From the NCBI GenBank assembly GCA_020425125.1, contig JAGQRV010000015.1, positions 94,543 through 158,542 of the forward strand: a stretch of DNA of 64,000 nucleotides, read 5' to 3'. Positions 16,687 to 26,156 of this stretch are shown here, piece by piece (positions within the stretch are counted from its first letter, which is position 1; every line of letters begins with the position of its first letter). The stretch comes from Paracoccaceae bacterium. GTDB lineage: Bacteria; Pseudomonadota; Alphaproteobacteria; Rhodobacterales; Rhodobacteraceae. The translations under genes were made by a program, and so were the position numbers. Below the pieces are notes generated by a model that saw only the letters and a list, made by a program, of their open reading frames with translations, searched no databases and was not told the origin of the DNA.

Positions 16687-16715
16687 GTGACATTTTGTTT
16701 GCAGGAATATGACAA
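16687..16715 (-). promoter_or_regulatory. Pho box (PhoB binding site) upstream of pstS
   Basis: On the minus strand three 7-base half-sites follow each other at exact 11-base spacing: TTGTCAT, CTGCAAA and ATGTCAC, separated by AT-rich 4-base linkers ATTC and CAAA. This is the alphaproteobacterial/enteric Pho-box layout (CTGTCAT-N4-CTGTCAT). The site is about 93 bases upstream of the pstS ATG, in the gap between phoR and pstS. Confidence 0.75.
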
Positions 16716-16742
16716 TCGCCGGCCACACCGGGCGACCCGGCG

Positions 16743-17789
16743 TCAGCTGCGCGGCTGCGGAAAGAGGGCGGTAAAGCGGCTCCCCTTGCCGACATCGCTT
16801 TCGATCTTCAGGCGTCCGCGATGGCGGTTCATGATATGTTTCACGATTGCGAGGCCCAGACCTGTCCCGCCGAGCTTCTGCGATCGGTGGCTATCGGCAC
16901 GGTAGAATCGTTCGGTCAACCTGTGGATGTGGATCGAATCGATGCCGCGCCCGAAATCCTGCACGGCGACGGCCACGGCGGGCCCGGCGAGGATCGGATC
17001 GCGCTGAATTGTCGCAAACGAGATTTCGACCCTGTCGCCCTCGCCGCCATACTTGACCGCGTTCTCGATGATGTTGGTGAAGACCTGGCGCAGCTGGTCG
17101 GCGTCGCCGCGCACCATCGGCAGATCCGGCGCGGGTCCGACGCGGATCTCCACACCGGCATCGTCGGCTATGGGGCGCAATCCGTGGCAGACCGAGAGCA
17201 CGATTTCGGGCAAAACCTGCAACTCGGTCGGACGCACCCGCTCTTCGGTCTCCACGCGGCTGAGGGACAGCAGGTCGCTGATCAGACGGTTCATCCGCTC
17301 CGCTTCGCGCGCCATCGTCGACAGGAACCGCTCGCGCGCCTCCGCATCGTCGCGCGCGGGCCCCCGCAACGTCTCGATGAACCCCAGAATCGCGGTGAGT
17401 GGCGTGCGCAGCTCGTGGCTTACATTGGCGACGAAATCCCGCCGCATCTGGCCTGCCGTCTCGACGGGCGTGACATCCTCGAAACTTGCCAGAACCGCGG
17501 CGTCGCGTCCCGAGCCGACCGGCGCACAGATCACCCGGAAGATCGACTCGTGGGTGTGATCCTTCCGGCTGAAGCGGGATTCCCGCGGCATGCCGCTGTT
17601 GAATGCCCCGCTTACGCACTCCACCACGGCCGGCTGGCGCAGGACGGTGTAGAAATGCCGTCCTTCCATGTTGGCGCCGAAGAGCGAGACAGCGGCCGGG
17701 TTGAGCCGCAGGATCCGCTCGTTCGCCCCCACAAGCATCAGTGGCATAGGGACCCCGGCGAGGAGGCTGGCGAGATAGTCGTTGGGCAT
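16743..17789 (-). CDS. phoR: PhoR-type histidine kinase without an N-terminal membrane segment
   Basis: A 348-residue sensor kinase. A PAS-like domain spans about residues 5-105 (ANERILRLNPAAVSLFGANM). HisKA follows with His125 in FVANVSHELRTPL, then HATPase_c with the N-box (IIENAVKYG), G1 (VQDFGRGID) and G2 (GGTGLGLAIVKHI). The phospho-acceptor box and context match PhoR. No hydrophobic segment is present before the PAS domain, and the gene cannot be extended far because the preceding gene ends 20 bases upstream, so the protein looks soluble. It lies directly upstream of the pst string on the same strand and presumably phosphorylates PhoB. Confidence 0.88.
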   Translation of the reverse strand: MPNDYLASLLAGVPMPLMLVGANERILRLNPAAVSLFGANMEGRHFYTVLRQPAVVECVSGAFNSGMPRESRFSRKDHTHESIFRVICAPVGSGRDAAVLASFEDVTPVETAGQMRRDFVANVSHELRTPLTAILGFIETLRGPARDDAEARERFLSTMAREAERMNRLISDLLSLSRVETEERVRPTELQVLPEIVLSVCHGLRPIADDAGVEIRVGPAPDLPMVRGDADQLRQVFTNIIENAVKYGGEGDRVEISFATIQRDPILAGPAVAVAVQDFGRGIDSIHIHRLTERFYRADSHRSQKLGGTGLGLAIVKHIMNRHRGRLKIESDVGKGSRFTALFPQPRS

Positions 17790-17809
17790 GCCCCGGTCCC
17801 GTCCGCGCC

Positions 17810-18355
17810 TCAGCCGCCCGCGTGCTCGGGCAGCGCCGCAAGGCCCGACCGGAACCGGCGCATTTTCCGCTGATAGACCTCGGCCGATTTCCGGATTCCG
17901 GCAATCGCGGCCTCGTCCAGAATGCGGACCACCTTTCCGGGCGCACCCATGACCAGCGAATTGTCCGGGATCTGCTTGCCTTCGGTGATCAGGGCGCAGG
18001 CGCCGACCAGACAGTTGCGGCCGATCCGGGCGCCGTTGAGAACCGTCGCCCCCATGCCGATCAGGGTTTCGTCTCCGATCACGCAGCCATGCAGCATCGC
18101 CTTGTGGCCGATCGTGCAGTCGCGCCCGATGGTCAGGGGCTTGCCGGGATCGGTGTGAAAGACGCAGTTCTCCTGCACGTTGCTTCCGGGTCCGATCGTG
18201 ATCGGCTCGTTGTCGCCCCGCAGCGTCGCGCCGAACCAGATCGAACTGCCGCTGCCCAGAATCACGGTTCCGATCACATTGGCATCGGGCGCGATCCAGA
18301 AATCGCCATCCTCGGGCAGTTGCGGAGAGTCCCCGTCCAGCGAATAGAGCGTCAT
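17810..18355 (-). CDS. Gamma-carbonic anhydrase-like left-handed beta-helix protein
   Basis: A 181-residue hexapeptide-repeat protein. Isoleucine/valine-led hexapeptide turns run through most of the chain ([49 protein letters not shown]). The gamma-CA histidine ligands appear in [15 protein letters not shown]. Members of this family (PaaY/YrdA/CaiE-like) bind zinc or other metals, and many have no proven carbonic anhydrase activity. The start ATG 18355 overlaps the gmk stop by four bases, so the gene is coupled to gmk. phoR follows 20 bases later, giving a gmk-gca-phoR run. Confidence 0.87.
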   Translation of the reverse strand: MTLYSLDGDSPQLPEDGDFWIAPDANVIGTVILGSGSSIWFGATLRGDNEPITIGPGSNVQENCVFHTDPGKPLTIGRDCTIGHKAMLHGCVIGDETLIGMGATVLNGARIGRNCLVGACALITEGKQIPDNSLVMGAPGKVVRILDEAAIAGIRKSAEVYQRKMRRFRSGLAALPEHAGG

Positions 18356-18999
18356 GTCCGTTCCTCGAATTCCAGGTTGAGCTTGCGTACGCGATCGGTC
18401 AGGCCGGTCTGCCGGCTGCGCTTCAGCCGCTCGGCGGTGACGATGGCGCTGACCTGCGCCTCGGCCCGGTCGATATCGGTATTGACCAGCACATAATCGT
18501 ACTCGGCCCAATGGCTGATCTCGTCGCGGGACCGCCGCATCCGGTTCGCAATGGTCTCGGACGTGTCCTGGCCGCGGCTCTGCAGGCGGCGTTCAAGCTC
18601 GGCTATCGACGGCGGAAGCACGAAGATCGACACCACGTCCTCGGCCCGGACGGAATTCCGGATCTGCTGCCCGCCCTGCCAGTCGATATCGAACAGCACG
18701 TCCTGACCCTGATCGAGCGCGGCGAGCACCGGCGCCTTGGGCGAGCCGTAGAGATTGCCGAAGACCTCGGCGTGCTCCAGCAGATCGCCCGCATCGGCCA
18801 TGCGCGCGAAGTCCTGCGCGCTGACGAAAAAATACTCGACTCCGTGGGTCTCTCCGGGCCGGGGCGCACGGGTCGTGGCCGAGACCGAAAACCGGATCGA
18901 CGGGTCCCAGGTCCTGAGGCGCCGTGCCAGCGTCGATTTCCCCGCCCCCGAGGGTGACGACAGGATGATCAGCAGGCCACGGCGGCTGTGCTCGGGCAT
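18352..18999 (-). CDS. gmk: Guanylate kinase
   Basis: A 215-residue enzyme phosphorylating GMP to GDP with ATP. The P-loop is [15 protein letters not shown] at residues 14-28. The guanylate-binding signature runs [20 protein letters not shown], followed by [15 protein letters not shown]. The lid and base-recognition part are [22 protein letters not shown] 18999 has AAGGAGA eight bases upstream. Length agrees with the family (about 205-215). It is the first gene of the gmk-gca-phoR run, coupled to the next gene by an ATGA overlap. Confidence 0.97.
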   Translation of the reverse strand: MPEHSRRGLLIILSSPSGAGKSTLARRLRTWDPSIRFSVSATTRAPRPGETHGVEYFFVSAQDFARMADAGDLLEHAEVFGNLYGSPKAPVLAALDQGQDVLFDIDWQGGQQIRNSVRAEDVVSIFVLPPSIAELERRLQSRGQDTSETIANRMRRSRDEISHWAEYDYVLVNTDIDRAEAQVSAIVTAERLKRSRQTGLTDRVRKLNLEFEERT

Positions 19000-19214
19000 C
19001 GGCGGGCTCTCCTTGCGATTCTGCCGGCAGATGGGCGCGGCCGCGATCCGGGGTCAAGCCGTCCCTGCACTTCGTCCGCCGGGACCGGGCGATTAACTAG
19101 CGATTCAAATTCGACGATACTTTGGGCAAATCTTCTGACAAAACAGGTTTCAGCAAGGCCGCAACCTGCAGCCCACGCCGAAATTCGGGGCTGCACAAGC
19201 AGGGTTAAAGAGTT

Positions 19215-19961
19215 ATGAATGTACACATGGGAATGGATCCGCTGTTGGGTGAAGCTGACAAGCGCGTATTGGTCGATTTCGGGAAACGTGTATTCGCAAT
19301 GAAGCACCCTGCCCTTTCTCAAGTTGAAGCGTACTGGGAAGGACTGCGCGGCACACGGACTGCCCCGCTGCGTTCCGAGGTCGATCCGCGCGGCATCGAC
19401 CGCGCGCTTGAAAACGCCTTCATCCTTGAACGTATCGCGCCCGGCGTCGCCCGGTTCCGGCTTGCGGGAATGCACCTCAACGACCTGATGGGAATGGAAG
19501 TGCGCGGCATGCCGATCACCTCCTTCTTCTCGCCCGACGCGCGCCGCACAATCGGCGACGCTCTGGGACACGTGTTCGAGGAGCCCGCGAAGGCGGAATT
19601 CGATCTGGTCGGCGCCGATGGTGCGGGCCGGTCCAAGCTGAAGGGCCGGATGATCCTGCTGCCGCTCCGCAGCGATCTCGGCGATGTCTCGCGCGCGCTC
19701 GGCTGTCTGGTGAGCGAAGGCGCAACCGGCCGGGCCCCGCACCGGTTCGAGATCGCGCGGACCGAGATCATCCCGCTCGCGGCCGGCCGTGCCGCCGCCG
19801 CGCAGAATTACGACAGCAACGAAGCGGTTCGCCCGATGGCCGGGGACTTCGCGGAAGAGCGGCCCGCATATGAGAACCAGCCTGCCGCACAGGCTGCGGG
19901 ATCGAAAGGCGGGCGTCCCGGCCATCTGCGCCTCGTCGCCGACAACGACAAGAAGGGCTGA
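19215..19961 (+). CDS. PAS domain-containing protein (PAS_5-type)
   Basis: A 248-residue cytoplasmic protein with a single PAS-like domain at about residues 20-175. It has the signature order of the PAS_5 (PF07310) group: LSQVEAYWEGLRGTRTAP, LRSEVDPRGIDRALENAFI, RFRLAGMHLNDLMGMEVRG, and a closing strand LKGRMILLPLRSD. The tail of about 70 residues is Ala/Pro/Gln-rich and probably disordered. No output domain is attached. Family members have no settled function; some relatives are thought to act in signalling. The 215-base gap upstream presumably carries its promoter. A hairpin follows before the convergent DAHP synthase gene. Confidence 0.85.
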   Translation: MNVHMGMDPLLGEADKRVLVDFGKRVFAMKHPALSQVEAYWEGLRGTRTAPLRSEVDPRGIDRALENAFILERIAPGVARFRLAGMHLNDLMGMEVRGMPITSFFSPDARRTIGDALGHVFEEPAKAEFDLVGADGAGRSKLKGRMILLPLRSDLGDVSRALGCLVSEGATGRAPHRFEIARTEIIPLAAGRAAAAQNYDSNEAVRPMAGDFAEERPAYENQPAAQAAGSKGGRPGHLRLVADNDKKG

Positions 19962-20014
19962 CCTCCGAGCGCCTGCCGACGCGGCTGGTTCAAGACGCGG
20001 GATCGCGGTCGAAC

Positions 20015-20042
20015 GCGGGGATGGCACCAGCGCCGTCCCCGC
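20015..20042. terminator. Candidate bidirectional terminator between convergent genes
   Basis: GCGGGGA (20015-20021) pairs with TCCCCGC (20036-20042), with additional weak GGC/GCC pairing inside the loop, followed on the plus strand by TTTCGCATTT. It lies between the PAS_5 gene (ends 19961) and the DAHP synthase gene (ends 20072), which converge. Confidence 0.5.
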
Positions 20043-20071
20043 TTTCGCATTTGGGTGCGAGTCGTCTCGCG

Positions 20072-21442
20072 TCAGCCCACCTTGACCGCCCGGGCATCGC
20101 GCGCCGCGGTCAGTTCTTCGGCCACCAGGAAGGCCAGTTCCAGCGACTGGCTCGCATTCAGCCGCGGATCGCAGGCGGTGTGGTACCGCGAACTCAGATC
20201 GTCCTCGGTCACGTCCCGCACGCCGCCGGTGCATTCGGTCACGTCGGTCCCGGTCATCTCGAAATGCACGCCGCCCGGATGGGTGCCTTCGGCCTTGTGC
20301 ACGGCGAAGAACTCCTTGACCTCGCGCAGCACGCTTTCGAACGGACGCGTCTTGTAGCCCGTCGCCGACTTGATCGTGTTGCCGTGCATCGGGTCGCAGG
20401 TCCACAGCACGCTGGCGCCTTCCGCCTGCACGGTGCGGATCAGCCGCGGCAGGTGGTCGCCGACCGTGCCTGCACCGAACCGGGTGATCAGTGTCAGGCG
20501 GCCCGGTTCATTGTTCGGATTCAGCGCCGCCATCAGCCGCCGCAGATCCTCTGCCGTCGTCGTGGGGCCGCATTTCAGACCGATCGGATTCTGCACGCCG
20601 CGGCAGAACTCCACGTGGGCGCCGTCCGGCTGGCGGGTGCGGTCGCCGATCCAGATCAAATGGCCCGATCCGGCGACCGGCAAGCCGGTGGTGCTGTCGA
20701 TCCGGCACAGCGACTGTTCGTATTCCAGCAGCAGCGCCTCGTGACTGGTATAGAAATCGACGCTGTGCAGCGTATGCGCGTTGTCCTGGGTGACGCCGGC
20801 CGCCTTGATGAAGTCGAGTGCATCCGAGATCCGGTTCGCCATGTCGCGATAGCGCTCGGCCTCTTCCGCCTCGGTAAAGCCGAGCGTCCAGGCATGCACC
20901 TTGTGGACATCCGCATAGCCGCCATGGCTGAACGCCCTGAGCAGGTTGAGCGTCGCCGCGGCCTGGGTATAGGCCTGCAGCATCCGGGCCGGGTCGGGCA
21001 CCCGCGCTTCGGAGGTGAAATCGAGGTCGTTGATGATGTCGCCGCGATAGGAGGGCAGCTCGACCCCACCCTTGACTTCCGTGGGGGCCGAGCGCGGCTT
21101 GGCGAACTGCCCCGCCATGCGTCCGACCTTCACCACCGGCACCTTCGCGGCATAGGTGAGCACCATGGCCATCTGCAGCATGACCTTGAAGGTGTCGCGG
21201 ATATTGTCGGCGCTGAACTGCGCAAAGCTTTCGGCACAATCGCCGCCCTGGAGCAGGAAGGCTTCTCCATTCGCCGCCTTGGCAAGGTGGGTCTTCAGCG
21301 TGCGCACCTCGCCGGCGAAGACGAGGGGCGGATATTTGCCAAGCTGCTCCTCTGCCGCAGCCAGCGCTTCGACATCAGGATAGTCGGGCATCTGCACCCG
21401 CGGCTTCGCTCTCCAGCTCGACTTCGTCCAGGGCTTCGTCAT
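20072..21442 (-). CDS. aroG: 3-deoxy-7-phosphoheptulonate (DAHP) synthase, class II
   Basis: A 456-residue plant/actinobacterial-type (class II) DAHP synthase, condensing phosphoenolpyruvate with erythrose 4-phosphate in the first step of the shikimate pathway. Diagnostic blocks are [11 protein letters not shown] (metal/PEP site), [66 protein letters not shown] and GGVHFEMTG. The start ATG 21442 has GGAGGAG six bases upstream. Length matches the class. It is transcribed alone, divergently from the GlxA-type regulator across a 254-base gap. It supplies chorismate to, among others, the trp genes further along the window. Confidence 0.95.
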   Translation of the reverse strand: MTKPWTKSSWRAKPRVQMPDYPDVEALAAAEEQLGKYPPLVFAGEVRTLKTHLAKAANGEAFLLQGGDCAESFAQFSADNIRDTFKVMLQMAMVLTYAAKVPVVKVGRMAGQFAKPRSAPTEVKGGVELPSYRGDIINDLDFTSEARVPDPARMLQAYTQAAATLNLLRAFSHGGYADVHKVHAWTLGFTEAEEAERYRDMANRISDALDFIKAAGVTQDNAHTLHSVDFYTSHEALLLEYEQSLCRIDSTTGLPVAGSGHLIWIGDRTRQPDGAHVEFCRGVQNPIGLKCGPTTTAEDLRRLMAALNPNNEPGRLTLITRFGAGTVGDHLPRLIRTVQAEGASVLWTCDPMHGNTIKSATGYKTRPFESVLREVKEFFAVHKAEGTHPGGVHFEMTGTDVTECTGGVRDVTEDDLSSRYHTACDPRLNASQSLELAFLVAEELTAARDARAVKVG

Positions 21443-21696
21443 GGCACGCTCCTCCGGTCCACACCGCTCGGAAATTGCGGCGGCGCGAAAGTCCGGGTTA
21501 ACTGCGCGCCGGGTGCGGTGGTGTCAAGTCAAACCGCGCCCAGCGGCCCATGCCGCAACGGCGCAAGGCGCGGTGCCAGAGGGGTGTCCCGCCCTCCTTT
21601 GCTGGCAGTCGCGACCCTTTCCGCGTATCGGAAATTGAGCTACGAGGCGGCGATTCGGGGGCTGACTCGCGCAAACCTTTACGGAAATATGAACGG

Positions 21697-22773
21697 ATGA
21701 CGACTGCCAAGCCGCTGCCGGCGCGAGCCACGAGGTTCGTGTTCGTTCTGTTACCGAAATTCAGCCTTCTGCCCTTCGCGGCGACGCTGGATGCCCTCAG
21801 GGTGGCGAACCGTATGGCCGGGCGCACGCTCTACACTTGGACGATGATCGGCGAAGGGGTGAAGGACGTCTCGTGCTCGGCCGGCACCACCTTCCATCTC
21901 GAAGGCGACCTGCAGGACCTGAATCGGGACGACGTGATCATCGTCTGCGGCGGTCTCGACGTACAGGACGCCACCAGTAGGCGCCTGGTGAACTGGCTGC
22001 GGCGCGAGGCGCGGCGCGGATGCCCCATCGGCGGCATCTGCACCGGAGCCTTCGTGCTCGCCACCGCCGGATTGCTCGACAATCGGCGCGCCACCATCCA
22101 CTGGGAAAACCACGACAGCTTCGCCGAGGAATTTCTCGAGGTCGACCTGACGAAGTCGGTCTACGTGATCGACGGCAACCGCTATACCAGCGCCGGCGGA
22201 ACCGCCTCGATCGATCTGATGCTGAAGCTGATTGCGCGTCAGGCGGGTGACGACGTCGCTTCGGCCGTCGCCGACCAGCTGATCTATTCCTCGATCCGCA
22301 CCGACCGCGACATCCAGCGGCTGTCGGTCCCGACCCGCATCGGCGTACGGCATCCCAAGCTCAGCCAGGTGATCAAGCGCATGGAGGCCAATATCGAGGA
22401 TCCGATCAGTCCGGCGATCCTCGCGCGCGACGTGGGCCTGTCGACACGCCAGCTGGAACGGCTGTTCCGCCGCTATCTCAGCCGCTCGCCCAAGCGCTAC
22501 TACATGGAACTCCGGCTGTCGAAGGCGCGCAACCTGCTGATGCAGACGGACATGAGCGTGATCAATGTCGCCCTCGCCTGCGGGTTCACCTCGCCGTCGC
22601 ATTTCTCCAAGTGCTACCGCGCCCAGTACGGCACCACGCCCTACAGAGAGCGTGGGGCGATGGCGGCCGGCGGCGATCCTTCCAGCCCGGAGACGGGCAT
22701 CGAGAGTATGGATGTCCTTGATCCCGATGACGAGGACCTCGACCTCGAGGAACTTGGGGACGACGATACCTAG
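21697..22773 (+). CDS. GlxA-family AraC-type transcriptional regulator
   Basis: A 358-residue regulator with an N-terminal DJ-1/PfpI-like amidotransferase-fold domain (residues about 10-190). It includes the nucleophile-elbow region GGICTGAFVLATAGLLD and a YTSAGGTASIDLML segment. A C-terminal AraC double helix-turn-helix (about 225-325) contains LARDVGLSTRQLERLFRRYL and VALACGFTSPSHFSKCYRAQ. This architecture is shared by carnitine, glycine-betaine and arginine catabolism regulators (CdhR/GbdR/ArgR types). The effector here is unknown because no cognate catabolic genes are adjacent. An acidic tail (LDPDDEDLDLEELGDDD) closes the protein. The stop overlaps the convergent PQQ-type dehydrogenase gene by four bases. 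Confidence 0.9.
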   Translation: MTTAKPLPARATRFVFVLLPKFSLLPFAATLDALRVANRMAGRTLYTWTMIGEGVKDVSCSAGTTFHLEGDLQDLNRDDVIIVCGGLDVQDATSRRLVNWLRREARRGCPIGGICTGAFVLATAGLLDNRRATIHWENHDSFAEEFLEVDLTKSVYVIDGNRYTSAGGTASIDLMLKLIARQAGDDVASAVADQLIYSSIRTDRDIQRLSVPTRIGVRHPKLSQVIKRMEANIEDPISPAILARDVGLSTRQLERLFRRYLSRSPKRYYMELRLSKARNLLMQTDMSVINVALACGFTSPSHFSKCYRAQYGTTPYRERGAMAAGGDPSSPETGIESMDVLDPDDEDLDLEELGDDDT

Positions 22774-23894
22774 TCCGCTGGGGACAGCCGATAGATGGCC
22801 CCGTCATCTTCCGAGATGAACCAGATCGTCCCGTCCGGCGCCTCGCGGATGTCCCGCACCCGCGCGGTTTCGCTGCTGGACAGGCGCTCTGCCTCGTGCA
22901 GGTCCGCGCCGTCGAGCCGGCTGATCAGGTCGAACTTGAGGCTACCGACAAAGAAGTCGCCGCGCCATTCGGGCCAGAGGCGCCCCGAATAGATCATCAG
23001 GCCCGACGGTGCGATCGACGGGTCCCAGTAATGGGCCGGCTGCTCCATCCCCGGCTTCGCGGTTCCAACGCCGATCCGACCGCCGGAATAATGCCGGCCA
23101 TAGGCGATCACAGGCCAGCCGTAGTTCGCGCCCTTGCGGATCCGGTTCACTTCGTCACCGCCCATCGCACCATGTTCGACCGCCCAGAGGTTCCCCCTGG
23201 CATCAAGCGCAGCCCCCTGCGGATTGCGGTGGCCGTAGCTCCATATTTCGGGCGCCGCACCGGATCGGCCTGCGAACGGATTGTCGGCCGGCACGGTACC
23301 ATCAGGATTCAGGCGCACGATGCTTCCGTTGTGGCGCGACAGATCCTGCGCCGCCTCCGCCTCGCCCCGTTCTCCCATCGTCAGGAAGATGTGCCCGTCC
23401 GGTGCCTCGACGATGCGCGACCCGAAATGGCGTCCGCCCGACGATCCCGGCGACATCTGGAAGATGACACGGAATCCTTCGAGCGCGGCACCGTCGTCAC
23501 TCAGCCGCCCCAGACCGAGCGCCGTCCCGGCACCGCCGCCGGGCTGCGGCAATGCGAAGCTCAGGTAGACATGGCGCGTCTCGGGAAAGTCGCGCGGCAC
23601 CATGACGTCAAGCAGGCCACCCTGCCCCTGCGCATAGACCTTCGGCGTGCCGCGGACCGTTGCCGCCGTGCCGTCGGCAAGATGGACGAGCCGCCCGCCC
23701 CGTTCGGTCACCAGGATCCCGCCATCGGGCAGGAAGGCGAGCGACCAGGGCGTGTCGAAGCCCTTGGCCACGGTTTCGATCCTGATCGGCCCGGCGCTGC
23801 TGTCCATGGTCCCCGCATCCGCCAGGAGTGGCAGCCAAACCGTGCTCCAGATAAGCACGGCAGAGCGCAGGATTGTCAGGCTGCGTCCATGCAT
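22770..23894 (-). CDS. PQQ-dependent sugar dehydrogenase (soluble aldose/sorbosone dehydrogenase family)
   Basis: A 374-residue secreted six-bladed beta-propeller. A signal peptide spans about residues 1-25 (TILRSAVLIWSTVWLPLLADA). The family signatures are TPWSLAFLPDGGILVTERGG, GQGGLLDVMVPRDF, FLTMGERGE, NGSIVRLNPDGTVPADNPF, WSYGHRNPQG and VEHGAMGGDEVN. They match the Gdh-B/YliI (Asd) type that oxidises aldose sugars with PQQ in the periplasm. ATG 23894 was selected because it starts the signal sequence; upstream in-frame codons would add 27 charged residues. No PQQ synthesis genes are in view. It is divergent from the livJ-like gene. Confidence 0.9.
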   Translation of the reverse strand: MHGRSLTILRSAVLIWSTVWLPLLADAGTMDSSAGPIRIETVAKGFDTPWSLAFLPDGGILVTERGGRLVHLADGTAATVRGTPKVYAQGQGGLLDVMVPRDFPETRHVYLSFALPQPGGGAGTALGLGRLSDDGAALEGFRVIFQMSPGSSGGRHFGSRIVEAPDGHIFLTMGERGEAEAAQDLSRHNGSIVRLNPDGTVPADNPFAGRSGAAPEIWSYGHRNPQGAALDARGNLWAVEHGAMGGDEVNRIRKGANYGWPVIAYGRHYSGGRIGVGTAKPGMEQPAHYWDPSIAPSGLMIYSGRLWPEWRGDFFVGSLKFDLISRLDGADLHEAERLSSSETARVRDIREAPDGTIWFISEDDGAIYRLSPAD

Positions 23895-24075
23895 TGTCCG
23901 TCTCTTCACACCTCGATTTCGAACCCGATGGGAAATGTAGCGCCCGGCATCGCCCTGGCGACACCGATTCAGCATGGGGTGTTATTCGGCACAGTCGCGC
24001 TTTTCATCCCACATTGGGCGCATTAGCCTGCCCGCGAAGGGATGTGCCTGTGGGGCACCAAAACGGGAGACAGGA

Positions 24076-25290
24076 ATGAAACGCTTGCTCACGGCGACGG
24101 CGGTTGCCGCGCTACTGGCCGGTCCGGCTCTGGCACAGTCGGACGACGTCAAGATCGGCGTGCTGCTTGCCTTCACCGGGCCGCTCGAGTCGCTTGCCCC
24201 GCCGATCGCTGCAGGCGCCGAGCTCGCGATGAAGGAGGTCAGCGACAGCGGCAAGCTGCTCGCCGGGGTGGACGGAAAGGACAGTGCGGGTCTGAAAGTT
24301 GTGCCAGTGCGCGGTGACGATACCTGCGTCGACGCAGCTGCGGCCACCGCGGCAGCCGAACGCCTGGTCACGTCCGACGGCGTGAAGGCAATCGTCGGTG
24401 CGATGTGTTCGGGGGTAACCGGCGCGGTGCTGTCGAACGTCGCGATGCCGAACGGGATCGTGATGATCTCGCCCTCCGCGACGTCGCCGGGACTTTCGTC
24501 GGTCGAGGATAACGGCCTCTTCTTCCGCACCTCGCCGTCCGATGCGCGCCAGGGCGACATCATGGCCCAGATCATCCTGGATCGCGGTCTGAAGGACGTC
24601 GCCGTCACCTATACCAACAACGATTACGGCAAGGGTCTGGCGGACAGCTTCCAGAAGGCGTTCGAGGAAATGGGCGGAAAGGTGACGCTGTCCGCCCCGC
24701 ACGAGGACGGAAAGGCCGACTATTCCGCCGAGATCGGCGCGCTGGCAGCGGCCGGAGGGGAGGCTCTGGTGGTTGCAGGCTACGTCGACCAGGGCGGGTC
24801 CGGCATCATCCGCGCGGCGCTCGATACCGGTGCGTTCGATCTCTTCGTGCTGCCAGACGGCATGGTCGCGGACGCCCTGACAGAGAAATTCGGCGACGAG
24901 ATCGACGGATCCTTCGGCCAGCTTCCCGGCTCCGAAAGCGAAGGCGGCGACAAGTTCCTCGAGATGGCCAAGGCTGCCGGATTCGACGGCACGTCGGTCT
25001 ATTCGAAGGAGGCCTACGATGCTGCGGCGCTCATCATGCTGTCGATGGAAGCTGCCAAGTCTACGTCCTCGAACGATTTCAAATCGAAGGTGATGGACGT
25101 CGCGAACGCACCGGGTGAGAAGATCTATCCCGGCGAACTGGCAAAGGCGCTGCAGATTCTGGCTGATGGCGGCGATGTCGACTATGTGGGCGCCTCCGCG
25201 GTCGAGCTGATCGAGCCGGGCGAAGCTGCCGGCGTCTATCGCGAGATCGAGATCGACGACGGCAAGATCGTGACCATGGGTTATCGCTGA
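24076..25290 (+). CDS. Branched-chain amino acid-type ABC transporter, periplasmic binding protein
   Basis: A 404-residue LivJ-like binding protein. The signal peptide is residues 1-21 (TATAVAALLAGPALAQ). The Peripla_BP_6 fold opens with VKIGVLLAFTGPLESLAPPI, continues with GAMCSGVTGAVLSNVA and PSATSPGLSS, and has VTYTNNDYGKGLADSF in the second lobe. The ligand may be any hydrophobic amino acid, amide or related compound. ATG 24076 has GGAGA nearby and begins the signal peptide. It is the first gene of an operon J-G-F-x-y-H-M; livG starts 74 bases later. The cysteine pair (C94/C116 region, DDTCVDA and AMCSGV) is typical. Confidence 0.9.
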   Translation: MKRLLTATAVAALLAGPALAQSDDVKIGVLLAFTGPLESLAPPIAAGAELAMKEVSDSGKLLAGVDGKDSAGLKVVPVRGDDTCVDAAAATAAAERLVTSDGVKAIVGAMCSGVTGAVLSNVAMPNGIVMISPSATSPGLSSVEDNGLFFRTSPSDARQGDIMAQIILDRGLKDVAVTYTNNDYGKGLADSFQKAFEEMGGKVTLSAPHEDGKADYSAEIGALAAAGGEALVVAGYVDQGGSGIIRAALDTGAFDLFVLPDGMVADALTEKFGDEIDGSFGQLPGSESEGGDKFLEMAKAAGFDGTSVYSKEAYDAAALIMLSMEAAKSTSSNDFKSKVMDVANAPGEKIYPGELAKALQILADGGDVDYVGASAVELIEPGEAAGVYREIEIDDGKIVTMGYR

Positions 25291-25364
25291 AGCTGTCATA
25301 AGGCATGGCGCGCGACGACGCGCCGTGCCATATCCCCCATTCTGGCGAGCTTGGGGAGGCGCGC

Positions 25365-26153
25365 ATGATCGCGGTGGAAGACCTGCACAAGCATTTCGGC
25401 GGCTTTCATGCCGTGGATGGCGCGTCGCTTCAGATCGCCGACGGCTCGATCACCGGTCTCGTCGGTCCTAACGGGGCGGGAAAGACAACGCTTTTCAATG
25501 TTGTGGCCGGTGTTCTTAAGCCTACCTCGGGGCGCGTCACCATGGCAGGCGAGGATATTACCGGTCTGCCGCCGCACGAGCTTTTCCACAAGGGTCTGCT
25601 CAGGACCTTTCAGATCGCGCATGAATTCAGCTCCATGTCGGTTCGGGAGAACCTGATGGTGGTTCCTGGGCATCAGGCCGGAGAGACATTGTGGAACGCC
25701 TGGTTCCGCCGGGCACTGGTCGCCGAAGAGGAGCGGTCCCTCGTGAAGCGCGCCGACGAAGTCCTTGAATTTCTGACCATCGATCATCTTGCGGACGAGA
25801 AGGCGGGCAACCTTTCGGGCGGCCAGAAGAAGCTGCTGGAGCTGGGCCGGACGATGATGGTCGATGCCCGTATCGTGTTCCTCGACGAGGTCGGGGCCGG
25901 GGTGAATCGCACGCTCCTGAACACGATTGGCGACGCGATCCTGCGGCTGAACCGCGAGCGCGGCTACACGTTCTGCATGATCGAACACGACATGGATTTC
26001 ATCGGACGGCTTTGCGACCCGGTGATCGTGATGGCCGAGGGGAAGGTTCTGGCCGAGGGAACCGTGGACCAGATCAAGGCGAACGAGCACGTAATCGAGG
26101 CCTATCTGGGCACCGGGCTGAAGAACAAGGCCGTGGCTGGAGCGGCGCAATGA
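25365..26153 (+). CDS. livG: LivG-type ABC transporter ATP-binding protein
   Basis: A 262-residue ATPase of the branched-chain amino acid importer family. Walker A is VGPNGAGKTTLFNVVAG, the Q-loop context is GLLRTFQIAHEFSSMSVREN, the signature is NLSGGQKKLLELGR and Walker B is ARIVFLDEVGAGVN. The H-loop is MIEHDMDFI, the hallmark of LivG proteins. ATG 25365 is preceded by GGGGAGGC; longer in-frame starts lack a site. Note that the usual ALD..EP is DEVGAGVN here, a common LivG variation. A copy of the dispersed 41-bp repeat lies immediately after the stop, before livF. Confidence 0.93.
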   Translation: MIAVEDLHKHFGGFHAVDGASLQIADGSITGLVGPNGAGKTTLFNVVAGVLKPTSGRVTMAGEDITGLPPHELFHKGLLRTFQIAHEFSSMSVRENLMVVPGHQAGETLWNAWFRRALVAEEERSLVKRADEVLEFLTIDHLADEKAGNLSGGQKKLLELGRTMMVDARIVFLDEVGAGVNRTLLNTIGDAILRLNRERGYTFCMIEHDMDFIGRLCDPVIVMAEGKVLAEGTVDQIKANEHVIEAYLGTGLKNKAVAGAAQ

Positions 26154-26156
26154 GCC

